From NCBI RefSeq assembly GCF_040869045.1, contig NC_090322.1:273694662-273758661 (forward strand): a stretch of 64,000 nucleotides of DNA, written 5' to 3'. Position numbers and translations under genes: made by a program. Each line of letters opens with the position of its first letter. Position 1 is the first letter of the stretch. The DNA comes from Eurosta solidaginis. Taxonomy: Eukaryota > Arthropoda > Insecta > Diptera > Tephritidae. A model generated the notes under the pieces. The model saw nothing but the letters and a program-made list of their open reading frames with translations. It was not told the origin of the DNA and made no database searches. Positions 1-10,862 of this stretch are shown in pieces.

Positions 1-198
1 ATGTCATACAACAACATTCCAGGGTTACCCAGGTTCATTTTCCTACATGGTGATTTTCCTTATTTTGTCTCCATAGCTCTCAACTGAGTATGTAATATTC
101 GGTTACACCCGAACTTAGCCTTCCTTACTTGTTTTTTTTTAACTTTGAAAAATCTCCGAACACCATTCCTTCATTCTATGACATTCGACTGCCTAGTC
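1..198. repeat. left part of a dispersed repeat split by the next element
   Basis: Bases about 110-198 match, in reverse complement, bases about 49975-50110. That second copy runs uninterrupted into the sequence found here at 1428-1500. The stretch is therefore the left half of a dispersed repeat opened by the element at 199-1427. No coding potential is visible. Confidence 0.6.
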
Positions 199-1427
199 CA
201 TAGTACAGGTTTACAAGTATGATATGTATGAGAAGGAAACTATTCCTTGCTCTTTCTAACACACTGCCGTTTGACACTTCGTTCAGTGTCAAACTATTGT
301 GGAACCTGCGTGGAACATGCGTTTAGCCCCCATTACTGATACTTAGCATAGACTTGACTTGACTTGGCGTAAACTTGGCAACTTAGCCACGATTATACTC
401 CACTTGGCGCATAAAATCTGGCATCATAATCAGCGTTGAAATTTATTTTTAAATAAATGTCAATTTGTATGAAAAAATGTCAAAATGAAATGGAAACAAA
501 CAAATGGCATCTCAAAATGTAAACGTCACTTAGAACTTACATTGAAAATCAAAATTCAACAGACTTCTAAGTCAAGTTAAGTTTTGAGTAATCAGTAACA
601 TGCAATGTTCATTTAACAGAACTGTAAGTGACAGTTCGCAAGCCAAGTCAAGTCTATGTTAAGTATCAGTAATGGAGCCTTTTGACACTGAACGAAGTGT
701 GAAAATTACAGCGGTTGCTGTCGTGGAAAATGACGCAGGGAAACAAAAAACGGACCGGAATATGCGATATGGGTTGCTGTGATGGTAACGAATTTAGTAT
801 GAAAACGTAGATAGGTCCACTGGGTCCGAAAGAAAACTATACAAAAGTCTTGAATTGGGGTATCTGAGGAAGCGTAGTTATTCCAGCATTAAGAATACAA
901 ACACGGGTGCTAAGTTTTTCTACCCATTCAAAAGTTCTCCACGAAAAACAGTTTGAAACCGAGGTCGACTGCTATAACCGGTCCAAAAATGTGGAAAGAG
1001 AAATGAAAAGACGCGTTTTGTCCTGTTAACAATAGTCCAAAGAGAAAAAGTATTCGAATTATTGGCAGCGTGGCAAAAACGCGTCTATTAATACCTCCCC
1101 TGACGGTTTTGGTCGTGTTTTAGCAATCGTCCCGGTAACAAAGTATCACAATTTGTTAATTAAAATTGTACAAAATATATGGATTTTAAAGAGAGATGTA
1201 ATTAAGTGCTCGTTTGAAAGTAAATAAGGATATTTCTTTGTAATTTTACAATAAAAATTTTACGCAGTTTTCGATAGCAGCTACTACACTTTTTTTTGGT
1301 TCTAAGAAGTACAACAGTGCCAAATAGCATCCACAAAGAAAAACCAACAAAAACAAGCATTTTATCAGGTGAGCGTGGCTGTGTATGTGCGTGCTGCTAC
1401 ATATCCTACTTGTAGACCTGTACTATG
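199..1427. mobile_element. 1.23-kb non-autonomous DNA transposon, 8-bp target duplication
   Basis: The ends are near-perfect inverted repeats of about 28 bp starting catagtacaggt. They are flanked by the direct repeat gcctagtc at 191-198 and 1428-1435. The intact target is present at about 49990-50000, where the sequence reads through with a single copy of that octamer. An 8-bp duplication is typical of the hAT and P superfamilies; TIRs of about 30 bp beginning CA fit P elements better than the usual hAT ends, but that is inference. There is no transposase ORF. The interior (about 900-1130) carries a stretch related to the MITE family seen at 50139-50655. Confidence 0.8.
326..677. repeat. inner inverted-repeat element nested in the 1.23-kb transposon
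   Basis: The left arm, from about 326 (ccattactgatactta), is repeated in reverse complement ending at about 677. The arms match over about 40 bp. Outside each arm lies a short palindrome built on tttgacact at about 270-294 and 678-703. This looks like a second small MITE inside the first; its exact ends are uncertain. Confidence 0.55.
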
Positions 1428-1500
1428 GCCTAGTCCACTGCCTTCCACTCTATACGCAACATAACCTCTACTTAAGCTGCCAAACTATATAGTAAACAAT
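1428..1500 (+). repeat. right part of the dispersed repeat, also at 47205 and 49917
   Basis: The stretch ccttccactctat...aaactatatagtaaaca occurs three times: here, at about 47205-47265 in the same orientation, and at about 49917-49985 reversed. It ends just before the ATG of the zinc-finger remnant at 1499. This repeat carries the target of the 1.23-kb transposon. Confidence 0.7.
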
Positions 1501-1852
1501 GGTAGCAAATATTAAATCATATGCCTGTCAAATATGTGGCAAACGGCTTTCAACTCAACATTATTTGCGCATACATATGAATATACATCGAAACGAACGC
1601 GAGCTGCATCAATGTAACTACTGTGATAAAATTTACATTAGTAAAATAGCTTTGGAAAATCGTATACGGCTTCATAAAGGCGAAACAATCAAGTGCGACC
1701 AGTGTGGTTTGTATCGTTATCGTAGAAAATGTATGAACAGTATACCCTACAAGAATACTGACTATCATCTGATTGTCAGCAATGTCAACCTAACGATCAG
1801 CGCCTCATACAAACTTTCTATCACAAACTTAAGGGGACTTGCGCAAATGTGA
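1499..1852 (+). pseudogene. decayed C2H2 zinc-finger fragment
   Basis: A 117-codon open frame contains one complete C2H2 finger (C10, C13, H26, H30), then a second finger whose first histidine is replaced by arginine, and the CxxC start of a third finger. After that the similarity to fingers fades. The order and spacing resemble the middle fingers of the ZAD genes at 17079 and 33003. No ZAD domain, intron or later finger is in frame. The frame begins immediately after a dispersed repeat, so the ATG is probably fortuitous. It is best read as a fossil paralogue; an isolated functional exon is possible but unlikely. Confidence 0.6.
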
Positions 1853-2680
1853 TGTAAACAACTGTGTACGTGTGAGTTTTTGTCTCCTTCTTATACACCA
1901 ACATGGCCTATTGATTAAGTATATAGCCGTACTGCTCACTCTCATTCCTTTTCCTAGATCAGTGCTGACACTCTAACTATCAAAAAGTGTCATAAATGAT
2001 AGTTTACTGTAGATATCAGGTTTGACTGTTATACTATCATAAATGACCATTGCTATATTCCGCCAAAAATGAAACAATGCTTTTTGCTTTTTATTTACTT
2101 TATTTCATTACGTTTTTAATTTTGTACGTGATAAAAGCATACGTGTTTATTTGTTTAAAATAAATAGTTTTATAAGAATTCCAGTTCAGAATGTTCAATT
2201 TAAATTCAGAAAATAACAAAACAACAGAAGAACGCTTTCCTCATGCGGAAACACACTTAAAAATGAATCACCACTAACCACTATTATTTTTCGCGTATCA
2301 ATTTCCTGAGTGCGCCCCATACATTCTGTCGGAATGGTATTTTTTAATATTATTTTCAATTTTTTTTCTTTTAGCATGGAGCTTTGAAATGCTCTCTTTT
2401 TCATTTTTTAAACTATATTTTATATGGTTTTCGTCGGTTGAAAATGGCATAATTTAAAAAATAACAAGACAACCGTGATAATCATTTGATAGTCACATGA
2501 CAGTCAGTAGTGACAACATGATTAAATCGGATAAACTGTTCTCGCATACATAAAATTCCGATGAGAATTATGTATCTGTCTCACATGCATAATGGTATCT
2601 GCTGCATGTTCTTTTGTTCTGTACCAGGTGTCCGAAGCTTTCCCAGTTTGAGTCCTTTTTCATGATTATAGGCTGTCGTT
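1853..2680. other. non-coding gap between zinc-finger fragments
   Basis: AT-rich sequence with no convincing ORF, RNA gene or recognisable transposon end. It separates two pieces of what looks like one decayed zinc-finger gene, so it may hold an unrecognised insertion. The imperfect direct repeat aactatcaaaaagtgtcat / tactatcataaatgacc occurs near 1970-2050. Confidence 0.3.
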
Positions 2681-2790
2681 GGGAACATGCGGACATGCGT
2701 GAGCGAACAAAGGAACATACATAAATTTGAGTATCAATGTTTACGTCATCGCAGGATCAGCAATGTCAATTACAAGTGTGAGTGTATTAG
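2681..2790 (+). pseudogene. second fragment of decayed zinc-finger gene
   Basis: The frame reading TCVSEQRN...HRRIS...YKCEC aligns with the last two fingers of the intact plus-strand ZAD gene (TCLTCGEQF...HRQQH...YKCVVC). The spacing is kept from the EQ pair through the HR pair to the YKC motif. One zinc-binding cysteine and one histidine are lost. It probably belongs to the same dead gene as 1499-1852, about 0.8 kb upstream. Confidence 0.45.
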
Positions 2791-3314
2791 TAAAACTATC
2801 AGCGTTTCTTGTAGGGTAGTTGATGTTGTGTTCGAGCCACCCAATAACTTGAGCTTGTTGCAACAATGTAACTACACATCAAACACAACCAAAGATTGCA
2901 AATATCGGTTTTATTAATCAGATTTCAAAAAATGGTTTACCATTTTTTTATTTGTATGTATGGATGTATGTATTTATTTGAAAATTTGTTCCCAGCACAA
3001 CAATTTTGACAAATTATTTAACAGTGCTAGTCATGAATAGCATGAGCCATAAAAATTGAACATTCATAATAATAATAAATTAGATTAATCAAATTAAATT
3101 AAATATAACGGATAATAGTGAAATATTTATGTACGTAAATGTAAATCTTAAAACTAAATAAAAGTAATTAATAAATATTAAAATAAGGCAGTAGTGATGA
3201 TAACCTTTGGCTGGTTATAGATCGAAAAGTATTTAGCAAATGAAGAAAGAAGACACAGAGAAAGGAAAAGGACTTAGAAATGAACATTTTAACAACATCA
3301 ATTTGAGATCCAGT

Positions 3315-5217
3315 TTAAGAGTCGTTAAAAAATGACATTAGCTCTTTTTTGAAGTGCAGAGCATTACTTAAGAGTCGAAGACTTGTAGGTAGGGAGTTCC
3401 AAAGACGTATTGCAGTAACAAAGAATTGGCGCTCAGAGGTTAGCGTGCGGTATCTAATGTGCTTAAGAAGAAGCACCGATCTTGATGATTGCAGAAAAAT
3501 AAGCTTACGATATAGATAGTCAGGTTCCTTCGTGTGTATCAACTTATGGAGGAAGGACAGTGTTTTGACTTTAAAAAGATTTTCGAAAGAAATGTTTAGC
3601 AACCTTTCAGCATGTTGTGATACGTGGTCAAGTCTTTTCAACCCATAAACATATCTAGCAATGTTTTTGTAAACAACATTTAGTTTGTTCTTGCACAGAT
3701 AGTCACAGTTTGAGTAAATCACACAACCATGGAGTAGCGTAGGTATTAAGTACGCTTTAGCGAGAAGTAGTCTTATGTGCAAAGGCGTGAAATACTGTGT
3801 TAACCATAGTGTACGAAGCATTTCATACACTTTTTCAACCGTTCTAAAAATATGGTCTTTCCATGCCAATGTTTTGTTAAAAATTACACCTAAGTTTTTC
3901 GCCGTATCTACGTATTCTATAACAGAATTGTCGAACACTACTTAATTAGTGGGAAAGACCTTCTATGAATAACAATACATTTTGACTTATTCGGGTTTAT
4001 ACATAAGCCATTCATAGCAGCCCATGAAAATATTTGATTCAAATCGTGGTTTAAGTTACTTATGCACAAGCTAGTTTGATCACGAGGACAACACGTAAAC
4101 AACTGCACATCATCAGCGTAGATATGAACATTACAATGCTTAAGGACATCGGGTAAGTCATTGATGTACAGAACAAATAACAGAGGACCCAGGATAAAGC
4201 CTTGAGGGACGCCTCTTAAGACATGTAGGAAGTCAGACTTTTCACCATCTATACATACTGCTTGAGTCCTATCGCCAAGATATGATCTTATAAGGGCAAT
4301 TGTATGACCAGAGAAGTTAAATAGGTTTTCCAGCTTCTTACAGAGCAGAGTGTGGTCTACAGAATCGAAAGCTTTGGAGTGGTCAAGAAGTGTTAAGAAG
4401 GCAATGTAACTTTCATCCACTCGCTCACGAATTTCGTCTGTCACAGATAATAGTGCCGTTGTACAGCTCCGTTTTGACCTGAAACCGGACTGACTGTCTG
4501 ACAGGAGCTTGTATTCATGTACATATGATACGATTTGCCCATGTAGAATACGTTCAACGACCTTAGAGAGGAAAGGGAGTATGGCTATTGGTCGATACTC
4601 ATTATTTTGTTTACGGATTGGAATAACTTTTGCAGCTTTCCAGTATATTGGGAAGACACCGGTGGTCAAAATTGAGTTGATCAAGTAAGTAATGTGAGGA
4701 AGGTTTTTTGGAAGAACGACTTTTAAAAACTTTGAACATATACGATCAAGCCCCATTGCGTTAGACTTCACAGAAAGTATGGCTTGAACAACATCACAAT
4801 TATCGACACAAACAAACTCGAAAGGGCTAGTGTCAACATTAACACGCACGGAGGAGTTATCAATGCATACATTGTCGGCTGAGTTTGGTAGTCTTACAAA
4901 AATATTATTTATTTCGTTGATGTCGACATCAGGGGGATGAGACAGGTAACTTTTGGGCTTACCAATTCCTATTTGTTTGATTTGTTCCACTTTTCTTTTG
5001 TATCCAAAGCAGAACTAAACTTATACTTAAAATAATTTGCCTTGGCCAGCCTTATGGCTTTGTTTGCAGTAAGCCGAGCTGTTTTAAAGCAACTATGCGC
5101 TTCCACTGTTTTGTACCTTTTCCACCGTGAGTAGGCCTGGTTACGAAGGTGGATAAGGTGTTTTAATGTAACATTGAACCAAGGGCTATTCTTGTATTTA
5201 GGTGTTGTTACGGTCTG
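3315..5217 (-). pseudogene. LINE ORF2, reverse transcriptase half
   Basis: The frame from 4990 to 3938 shows the RT core: the fingers motif GFRSKRSC, the AFDSVDH motif A, GVPQG, and the catalytic YADD box followed by the thumb. The 3315-3938 frame is the C-terminal part, with NLGVIFNKTL and IRLWNSLP. An upstream segment, 5037-5217, encodes the EN-RT linker (KNSPWFN) in a different frame, so one base is missing or added close to 4990. A second frame break occurs at 3938. This half was once contiguous with the endonuclease at 8066-8965. Confidence 0.8.
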
Positions 5218-5721
5218 CTGTTATGGTCTACGGTTACGGTCCACTTGGGAGCGTGTTCGCGCGAACGCACGTAGTGACTGGTGATGGGGCGAAAGTTGCG
5301 ATAAAAAAGTATCGGAAAACAAGAAAAAAACAGACCGCCGATCACTAGCAAAAATTGCCATGAGTTTCCGGCCGCAAGTAAAACGAAGAAGGAGTGGGAA
5401 ATTTTAGAAAAAAAGCAACAAAAAGATAGCCACGTTTTTCCGGCCGGAAAAAAAAAAGCAAGAGTTGGCTTTTCTTTTGCGCAGTTAATCGGAAAATTTT
5501 ATAAACCAAAGAGGCAAAGGCGTCAAGCACAGTTCCTGCTTCATTAACACTATTGCTTACATCAACTGCACATCCCCGACTATATTCAACTCATCGCAAA
5601 ACACCCTCGCCGTGCTGTGCACATATTCAAGAAAGTATTGTGAAGAACCACAAGATCGCAACGAGGAATTGCAGGCCGATTCCTTCACCCAACTAACAAA
5701 ATAACAAACGGGAAAATGCCC

Positions 5722-6322
5722 AGAAACTAGGAAAGAGTCGATAGCGCAAAGTACCGACTAGTTCATTCCGACAAACCTCGTTTTTACTCGTCTATTTTGG
5801 GTGGTAATAAACATTACAACGGTTGTGTTGTGTGGACACAAGCTCAACGTAAAGAATATCCAGTTGAAGTAGTAGGGCGGCGTTTCACAGTCACACCTAG
5901 TGAGGAAAGTTCTAGTGATTCCGATTCGGATTCGGACGGCACTAAACAAATTTTTGATGAGAAACCCTTGGTATCCGAAGATAAATTCCTTTCTCTACGT
6001 TTACGACGTACACCACCACCACCTTTGGATAAGCGTCCAGCACCACCTCCGCCTCCAGGGCCAGCAGTACACTGCAGCGTAATACAACGAACGCCAAAGT
6101 TAGCACCAAGTCATCCAGATCGTAAAGGTCAACACGAAGTTTTATTGCCACCAGGTTCACTTGATCACCTCGGACCAGAGCGCAGCAACCACCAACAGTA
6201 CCAGCACAGCGCGCCCAAGACCGCGCGCCATAACCAACAATAGCGACAACTTCACCAGCAACAACAACATCACCAGTAACCACGCCGGCAGAGGCCCACG
6301 GTACGTACTCTGGCGGCCATGT
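5722..6322 (+). pseudogene. exon-like host-gene fragment, acidic-Ser and Pro-rich
   Basis: An open frame from about 5725 encodes a segment starting RVDSAKYRLVHSD, followed by a short acidic SDSD tract, a polyproline block (PPPPLDKRPAPPPPPGPA) and a His/Gln-rich end, and stops at 6241. Another frame (TTSPATTTSPVTTPAEAHG, about 6245-6310) continues to a strong splice-donor sequence, CATgtaagtacc, at about 6313-6321. A frameshift just before 6241 would join them. Amino-acid composition and the donor suggest a captured cellular exon rather than a transposon gene. I do not recognise the protein. It lies inside the insertion that splits the LINE. Confidence 0.45.
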
Positions 6323-6353
6323 AAGTACCAGCAAGGTATAACTTTAGATATAA

Positions 6354-6480
6354 TTACCCTACAAAAAATTCTGGTCACGAAGCTTACCCACGCCCATGCA
6401 AATGTGACTAGGAATATAACCTATGACTGTATAATAGCTAGTCAAATGACGTGGAATGACGAGAGCGTTTTTGCAGGGTA
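6354..6480. mobile_element. 127-bp MITE, second copy at 48691
   Basis: The ends are inverted repeats (taccctacaaaaa at the left, tttttgcagggta at the right). The interior matches the reverse complement of 48691-48816 almost throughout. No clear target duplication was found. Confidence 0.65.
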
Positions 6481-7490
6481 GTTAAAGAAACTTCTAAGCA
6501 GTACCTAGTTTTATACAGCCCGGTTAAACCATTTAACAAGGGTCGATTTTTTTTCGTCAAATTGTATTATTGAATACTCGAAATTGTTAGCTATACAACA
6601 AGGAGCATACATTTCCTTTTTTTTATTTTAATGATATTTTTTCTTGCTTTAAAATGATTGAAGTCAGCTCTATAAATTTTATTCATAATAAGCCGTCTTC
6701 ATCACGTGAAACGTTTTAGCGATCCATTTTTGGAGCTCAAACATAAATTGTTAGAAAAAAAAAATTGCGACCGCAGCCATTGGTCGATTATGCACGAATT
6801 GGCTAAAAGATTTAAACTTTTTTTCTTATATCATACAAATACAATATATATATATATATACATGTATACATATGAATCAATATTGCTAGCAATATCGTTC
6901 GAACAACCAGAAGAAAATAATATACGTGCATATAATACGTAGTACTATCACAATTTGATCTTTATTGCTTTTATAACAAATTTTCTTAGCACATATTACA
7001 TATTATTCTCATCGTACTATGCGCATTATACCAAATTGATATTTAGTTACACTCAAAAGTAAGTTCTACTACGACCACATAATAATTTTGTAAGAGAGCC
7101 ACAAATATCGAAGTATCCAAACTTTATAGTCTTAAAATATGTTTTGTGAATGTGAATGAAAAAGAAAACAATTCAACCAAATTCTTACTTTGTAGGTAGT
7201 ACGAGCAAAAGTAAGAGAAAAGAAAAGAACCCCCAACAGAACAAGCTTAGTCAGACTTAAGTATTCATATTAAATTTCGTTTCGATTTCGGCCCAATAAA
7301 GCGTGATCTGTTGGATCATTTTTTTTTTTCTCACTTCATACACTACACACACTTACATATACATTTTCATAGTGTAAATAGCTATTCATAGTTCAACAAT
7401 GCTGTAGCCCCGGTTAAGAAACCTGCATTATCTTATTTTTTTTGTTGCTTACATACGTTAATAGAAATGAATTATAAATAAATTAGTATT
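6481..7490. other. AT-rich UTR-like or intron-like DNA
   Basis: No coding region is visible. There is a short TA microsatellite at about 6844-6861 and candidate polyadenylation signals near 7296 (caataaag) and 7478. The small open frames here show no family features. Confidence 0.35.
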
Positions 7491-8065
7491 TAAAATGGGA
7501 ATGCTTGCGTCGCCATTTATTTAGAAGGCACGTAGGGTTTACAGGTAAGGGGCCACCGAAAAATAGGTGCGTCTGTGGCCATGGTTTTGAGGGTGGGATA
7601 AGCACCGGGCGTCGCAACACCACCCGCGGCGCCCCCTATGTATATTCGGCCCTGTTCTTTTTTCTTTTAAATTTTCAGCGTTTTTTTTTATTTTCAGAGT
7701 TAGTAACCGGTCGTTTCCGGTTCGGTAATTTTTGTTGCGTTAGATTTTTTTTGGAATTTTGAATTTTAAATTTTTGAATATGTTAACGGTCTGTCCGTGG
7801 CATCCGGTTCGACAGGATGTCGTTTTAATTTGTATTGATAAGCGTTTTGAGTCGGTCTCTGCGCTTCTGTCAGTTTATTTTAAATTTGACAGCTGAGTTT
7901 GGAAGGCATGATATGACATTTTTTTCTGATTATGGCGCAGGAACAGTAAGGTTGGCAAGGACCCGCCCCAGCCGACAATGACTAGCCACTGCGCACCACC
8001 ACATCATGCCGACCACCTTCCTTACTGCTTCCACCGTAAATGCGAAACCATAACAGTGTTTGTAT
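7491..8065. other. right end of the 2.85-kb insertion
   Basis: GC-rich patch at about 7550-7650 (caccgggcgtcgcaac), then T-rich sequence and the terminal accataacag. An open frame at 7505-7762 resembles no family I recognise. The stretch 7784-7810 (tgttaacggtctgtccgtgg) vaguely resembles the left terminus at 5218, which leaves an LTR origin possible. Confidence 0.3.
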
Positions 8066-8965
8066 TCTTAGTGGAACGTGATCATCGAATAACTTATTTA
8101 TGTTATCCTACAGAAACTTTGTCTGGTCATCAACCGATGTCAACGTACGAATCAAGCTCCATTCAACCGACTCAACGGACTCAGAAAGAGAACAATAATC
8201 TATACTTCTGTAATCGCGATACGCGAACGAACTTGGTCTACATGATGTTTGGAAGTTGTAGTTTAGGAATATCAGGTCGTGTTTTGAGAAGCAGGAGGCG
8301 GATAGTTGCGTGTAGTGAATCATTTTATGAAGATCATTGACAAAAAATAAATCTAGTAGAGAAGAGTTAGTATTTGTGAAATGCGTTGGTATAGCACAGT
8401 TTGTGGGAAAAAGTCCCAGAGATTCCATGTTTTGTTTTAAAGTGGCATCCACCAGTAGGTTACTATTAAAATCTCCAGCGATGATAATATTGTCATAGTC
8501 TATTAGTAACAATTGAAGAAATTTAATAAATGCGGAAAAATCTACTAGCCGATTCGGTCTGTATGCACAACCGATAAGAAGCCTACTATTATTTTCAGAA
8601 AACATATGAACAAACACATATTCCACAGGATCACTTGGACTAGAACAACAACACAATTTACAGGACATACTACCTTTTACATATATCGCAACACCACCAC
8701 CATGACCACTTCTATCAACTCTGAAAAGTTGGTATCCATTTATCTTCACCATGTCATTTTTATGAAACGAAGAAAACCATGTTTCTGAAACATATATGGC
8801 ATCAATATCGGAGTTTTCTGACAGAAACCTCAACTCGTCAAGCTTTTTATAAAGGCTTTGCGCATTGATATGGACAACTTTCAGCCCGTTGGCTTTTTTG
8901 CTGACTATGCGCAACAAAGTAGATAGACAGTCTTTGGAACTCGGGGACTTACTATCGGAGACCAA
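8066..8965 (-). pseudogene. LINE ORF2, endonuclease half
   Basis: Apurinic-type endonuclease of the exonuclease-endonuclease-phosphatase fold. Motifs in order: HINAQSL near residue 32, YVSETWF, the RSGHGGGVAIYVK loop, CAYRPN, IIAGDFN near residue 165, and the C-terminal SKHDLIF. It nicks target DNA to start target-primed reverse transcription. An in-frame TAG at 8108-8110 follows QTKFL, and the frame then continues DNINKLFDDHVPLRIQT to the insertion border. A start at 8965 is a guess; ORF1 ends about 150 bp upstream. Confidence 0.85.
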
Positions 8966-9111
8966 TATTATAAAAATAATTAAGTGAATGATTTACACTG
9001 AATTTGGCTAACAACATAATTAACGATTTTGTGATGTTGTAGGTGGAAAAAAAGACAGAGAAGAAACAGATTTGAAGAGAGCAAAGAGAAATATTTATTA
9101 GCAGGACGCTG

Positions 9112-10029
9112 TTAGTTAAGCCCTTTGTGGCACTCCAGGGCGTTGTTCGCAACCGGCGTGTCGTCTTCACGACAGGAAGTATTGTTTTCCGGGTCGAGAC
9201 TGTCGAGAAAACTCAGGCTGGGGACTGCTTCGGGTCGGTCGCTGATTTTTCGTTTTATATGCACCATACCGCGCATTGTGAGGACCGACGAAACCTTTTT
9301 CCTCTTCTTTAGATGGATCGCAGCCTTGAAGATCTCATAGTTGTTTTTGGTCAGCGATGCATTAACAAAGATAGGCTCATTGGAATTTATTCCCACATGC
9401 ACGAGTCGCAGCCCTTTGATGTTGTTGTGGCGCCTGAAGCTCGCAATCGTTTTCAACAGCGTATTTCGGTCCGCGGGTGAGTAAAATTTAATGATAACGG
9501 CCGGATCAACCGTACCGTGGGGTAGTTTACGTTTCGGCCTAAAAACACTTTTTAGGGCGGGTGGCTGTAAGTTTAGCGTGAAGCAGAGGTGGTGGAAAAT
9601 CTTTTGTAAGTTTTCCCCTTCCTCAAAGGGAATCCCATGAACTCGGACGTCGCATGCAGCAATATGGAGTTCTTGCTTAAATAAAAAGTTTTCTTGCTTA
9701 CCTACTCTCTGTTTTAGTGTGGCTATTTCATTTTCGAAGTGCCCAATCCTCTCAAACATACCCTCCATGCGATTAATTCTGCCACTTAAATCGTTTAACT
9801 CCTTCTTCAGGCCTTCGAATTTATCTTCCAGTTTTCTGCATGTAAACTCCATCATACGCTTTTCTGCTTCCATTATTTTATTGGGCAACGAGTAATTGTA
9901 CTTTATCAGTCGTTGGTCGATTGTACGGATGAGGTTGGGGGATGAATCGCTTAGACGAGGAGCCTTTTTAATTATTTCAGCTTCATTGCCCAAGGTCTCG
10001 CCACGACGCTTTCCAGAATTTTGAGACAT
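9112..10029 (-). CDS. LINE ORF1 protein (coiled coil plus FP-like C-terminus)
   Basis: Intact 305-codon frame. Residues 1-45 are basic. About 50-125 form a coiled coil rich in KLE, LKKEL and NRME heptads, and about 128-260 resemble the RRM-like plus C-terminal module seen in many CR1/Jockey-group ORF1 proteins (DVRVHGIPFEEGEN, then the basic FVNASLTKNNYEIF). The C-terminal part recalls the FP (few-polyhedra) C-terminal domain shared with LINEs. Its role would be RNA binding in the retrotransposition particle. It starts at the first ATG after a non-coding 5' region and ends 150 bp before ORF2. The ORF is open although ORF2 of the same copy is dead. Confidence 0.7.
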   Translation of the reverse strand: MSQNSGKRRGETLGNEAEIIKKAPRLSDSSPNLIRTIDQRLIKYNYSLPNKIMEAEKRMMEFTCRKLEDKFEGLKKELNDLSGRINRMEGMFERIGHFENEIATLKQRVGKQENFLFKQELHIAACDVRVHGIPFEEGENLQKIFHHLCFTLNLQPPALKSVFRPKRKLPHGTVDPAVIIKFYSPADRNTLLKTIASFRRHNNIKGLRLVHVGINSNEPIFVNASLTKNNYEIFKAAIHLKKRKKVSSVLTMRGMVHIKRKISDRPEAVPSLSFLDSLDPENNTSCREDDTPVANNALECHKGLN

Positions 10030-10329
10030 GGTGTTCCAAAAAATTACTCCGAAAAATAGATGAGTTGGAACCAGGTGGCAGCACAGGTGTAGATGGTAAA
10101 ATTTATTTTAGGCTATCAACCGATAGATGGCGCGAATGCGAATGTTGAATTACTGAAAGCTTTCAGCACAGGAATTGGCGGGAGATTTTCAGTTGTTGGT
10201 AGCTATAATATCAAACTTTCTTTGTTGTACCACTGTTGTTATTGTATTATGACGAATATACTTGTGTTTTTCATTAAATTCACTACAAATGATGAGTTTC
10301 AGCTGCACTCCTGCACTTATTTAATTTAA

Positions 10330-10862
10330 TTTATTTATTTTACGGCTGGTTAGGCCTAAAACTTAAAGTACTAAATACAATTCATTATTACAATCACTTA
10401 GTTCTATTGAATATGCTGTCGGGATGCCATGTGATAACGTTACAAACGGACGAGTCACACTTTTAAGGGGGTTGGAAATGGCGCGTTTTCAATCCTACAG
10501 TGCTCCCAGCATAAGGCAACGAAATTTGGAACATATATTATATTGGTATTTTTTTAAGATTGCGGAATGTATTAGTCTCCAATCAACGCAGCTAAACATG
10601 TATTTTGGATTTTGGAAATAACGTGTATTCCAAATGTATGGAAATAACGTGTATCCTCAACTTTGTTTAGTACTGACGCTGTCGTATTACATGAAGATTC
10701 CGATCAACACAGCTCAGCTTATAATGGGTGGTTGAAAAGGACGTGTTTCCAATCCCCCCTGTTCCAACTTTTGTTTGTCCTTATTTTCGTTACACATCAT
10801 ATAATTTTATTGTTATATTAATGATGTCGGAATGCAAGTGAGTCCTCAGAATTTATATATTT
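10330..10862 (-). mobile_element. 3' UTR fragment of the hairpin-bearing LINE family
   Basis: The reverse complement matches 41560-42060. It shares ttaggcctaaaac at the 3' end, the cgtgtttccaatc / ggaaacacgtcc motif and several gatcgga...ttccgac hairpins. This is a 5'-truncated copy consisting only of 3' UTR. Its 3' end abuts the 5' region of the larger LINE. Confidence 0.75.

Larger units (their letters stand above)
5218..8065. mobile_element. 2.85-kb insertion carrying an exon-like fragment
   Basis: The LINE protein is continuous across 8066 and 5217, so this block is a later insertion. Its ends are inverted: ctgttatggt at about 5218 and accataacag at about 8065. Imperfect flanking repeats (gtctg on the left, gtttg on the right) could be a 5-6-bp target duplication. 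TG...CA ends with a short inversion would also fit an LTR element, but no pair of LTRs is visible. The class is unresolved. Contents in order: a GC-richer leader, an exon-like segment, a small MITE, AT-rich UTR-like DNA with several AATAAA motifs, and a GC-rich right end. Confidence 0.55.
2945..10270 (-). mobile_element. near full-length LINE, split by an insertion at 5218-8065
   Basis: Reading down the minus strand there is an ORF1 (9112-10029), an endonuclease (8066-8965) and a reverse transcriptase (3315-5217). An AT-rich 3' end follows at about 2945-3314. The protein before 8066 continues logically at 5217, showing that 5218-8065 was inserted later. ORF2 also has an in-frame stop at 8108-8110 and a frameshift near 4990, so the copy is dead. 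Family features (EN plus RT, ORF1 with coiled coil) fit the CR1/Jockey group of non-LTR elements; the exact clade needs a tree. Both ends are approximate. Confidence 0.8.

Noticed and set aside
2195..2404. 69-codon minus-strand frame
   Set aside because: Low-complexity Lys and Leu from AT-rich DNA; no neighbour or motif supports it.
5218..8065. LTR retrotransposon or Helitron
   Set aside because: No pair of similar LTRs, no Helitron 3' hairpin with CTRR end, and no polymerase or Rep gene; left unclassified.
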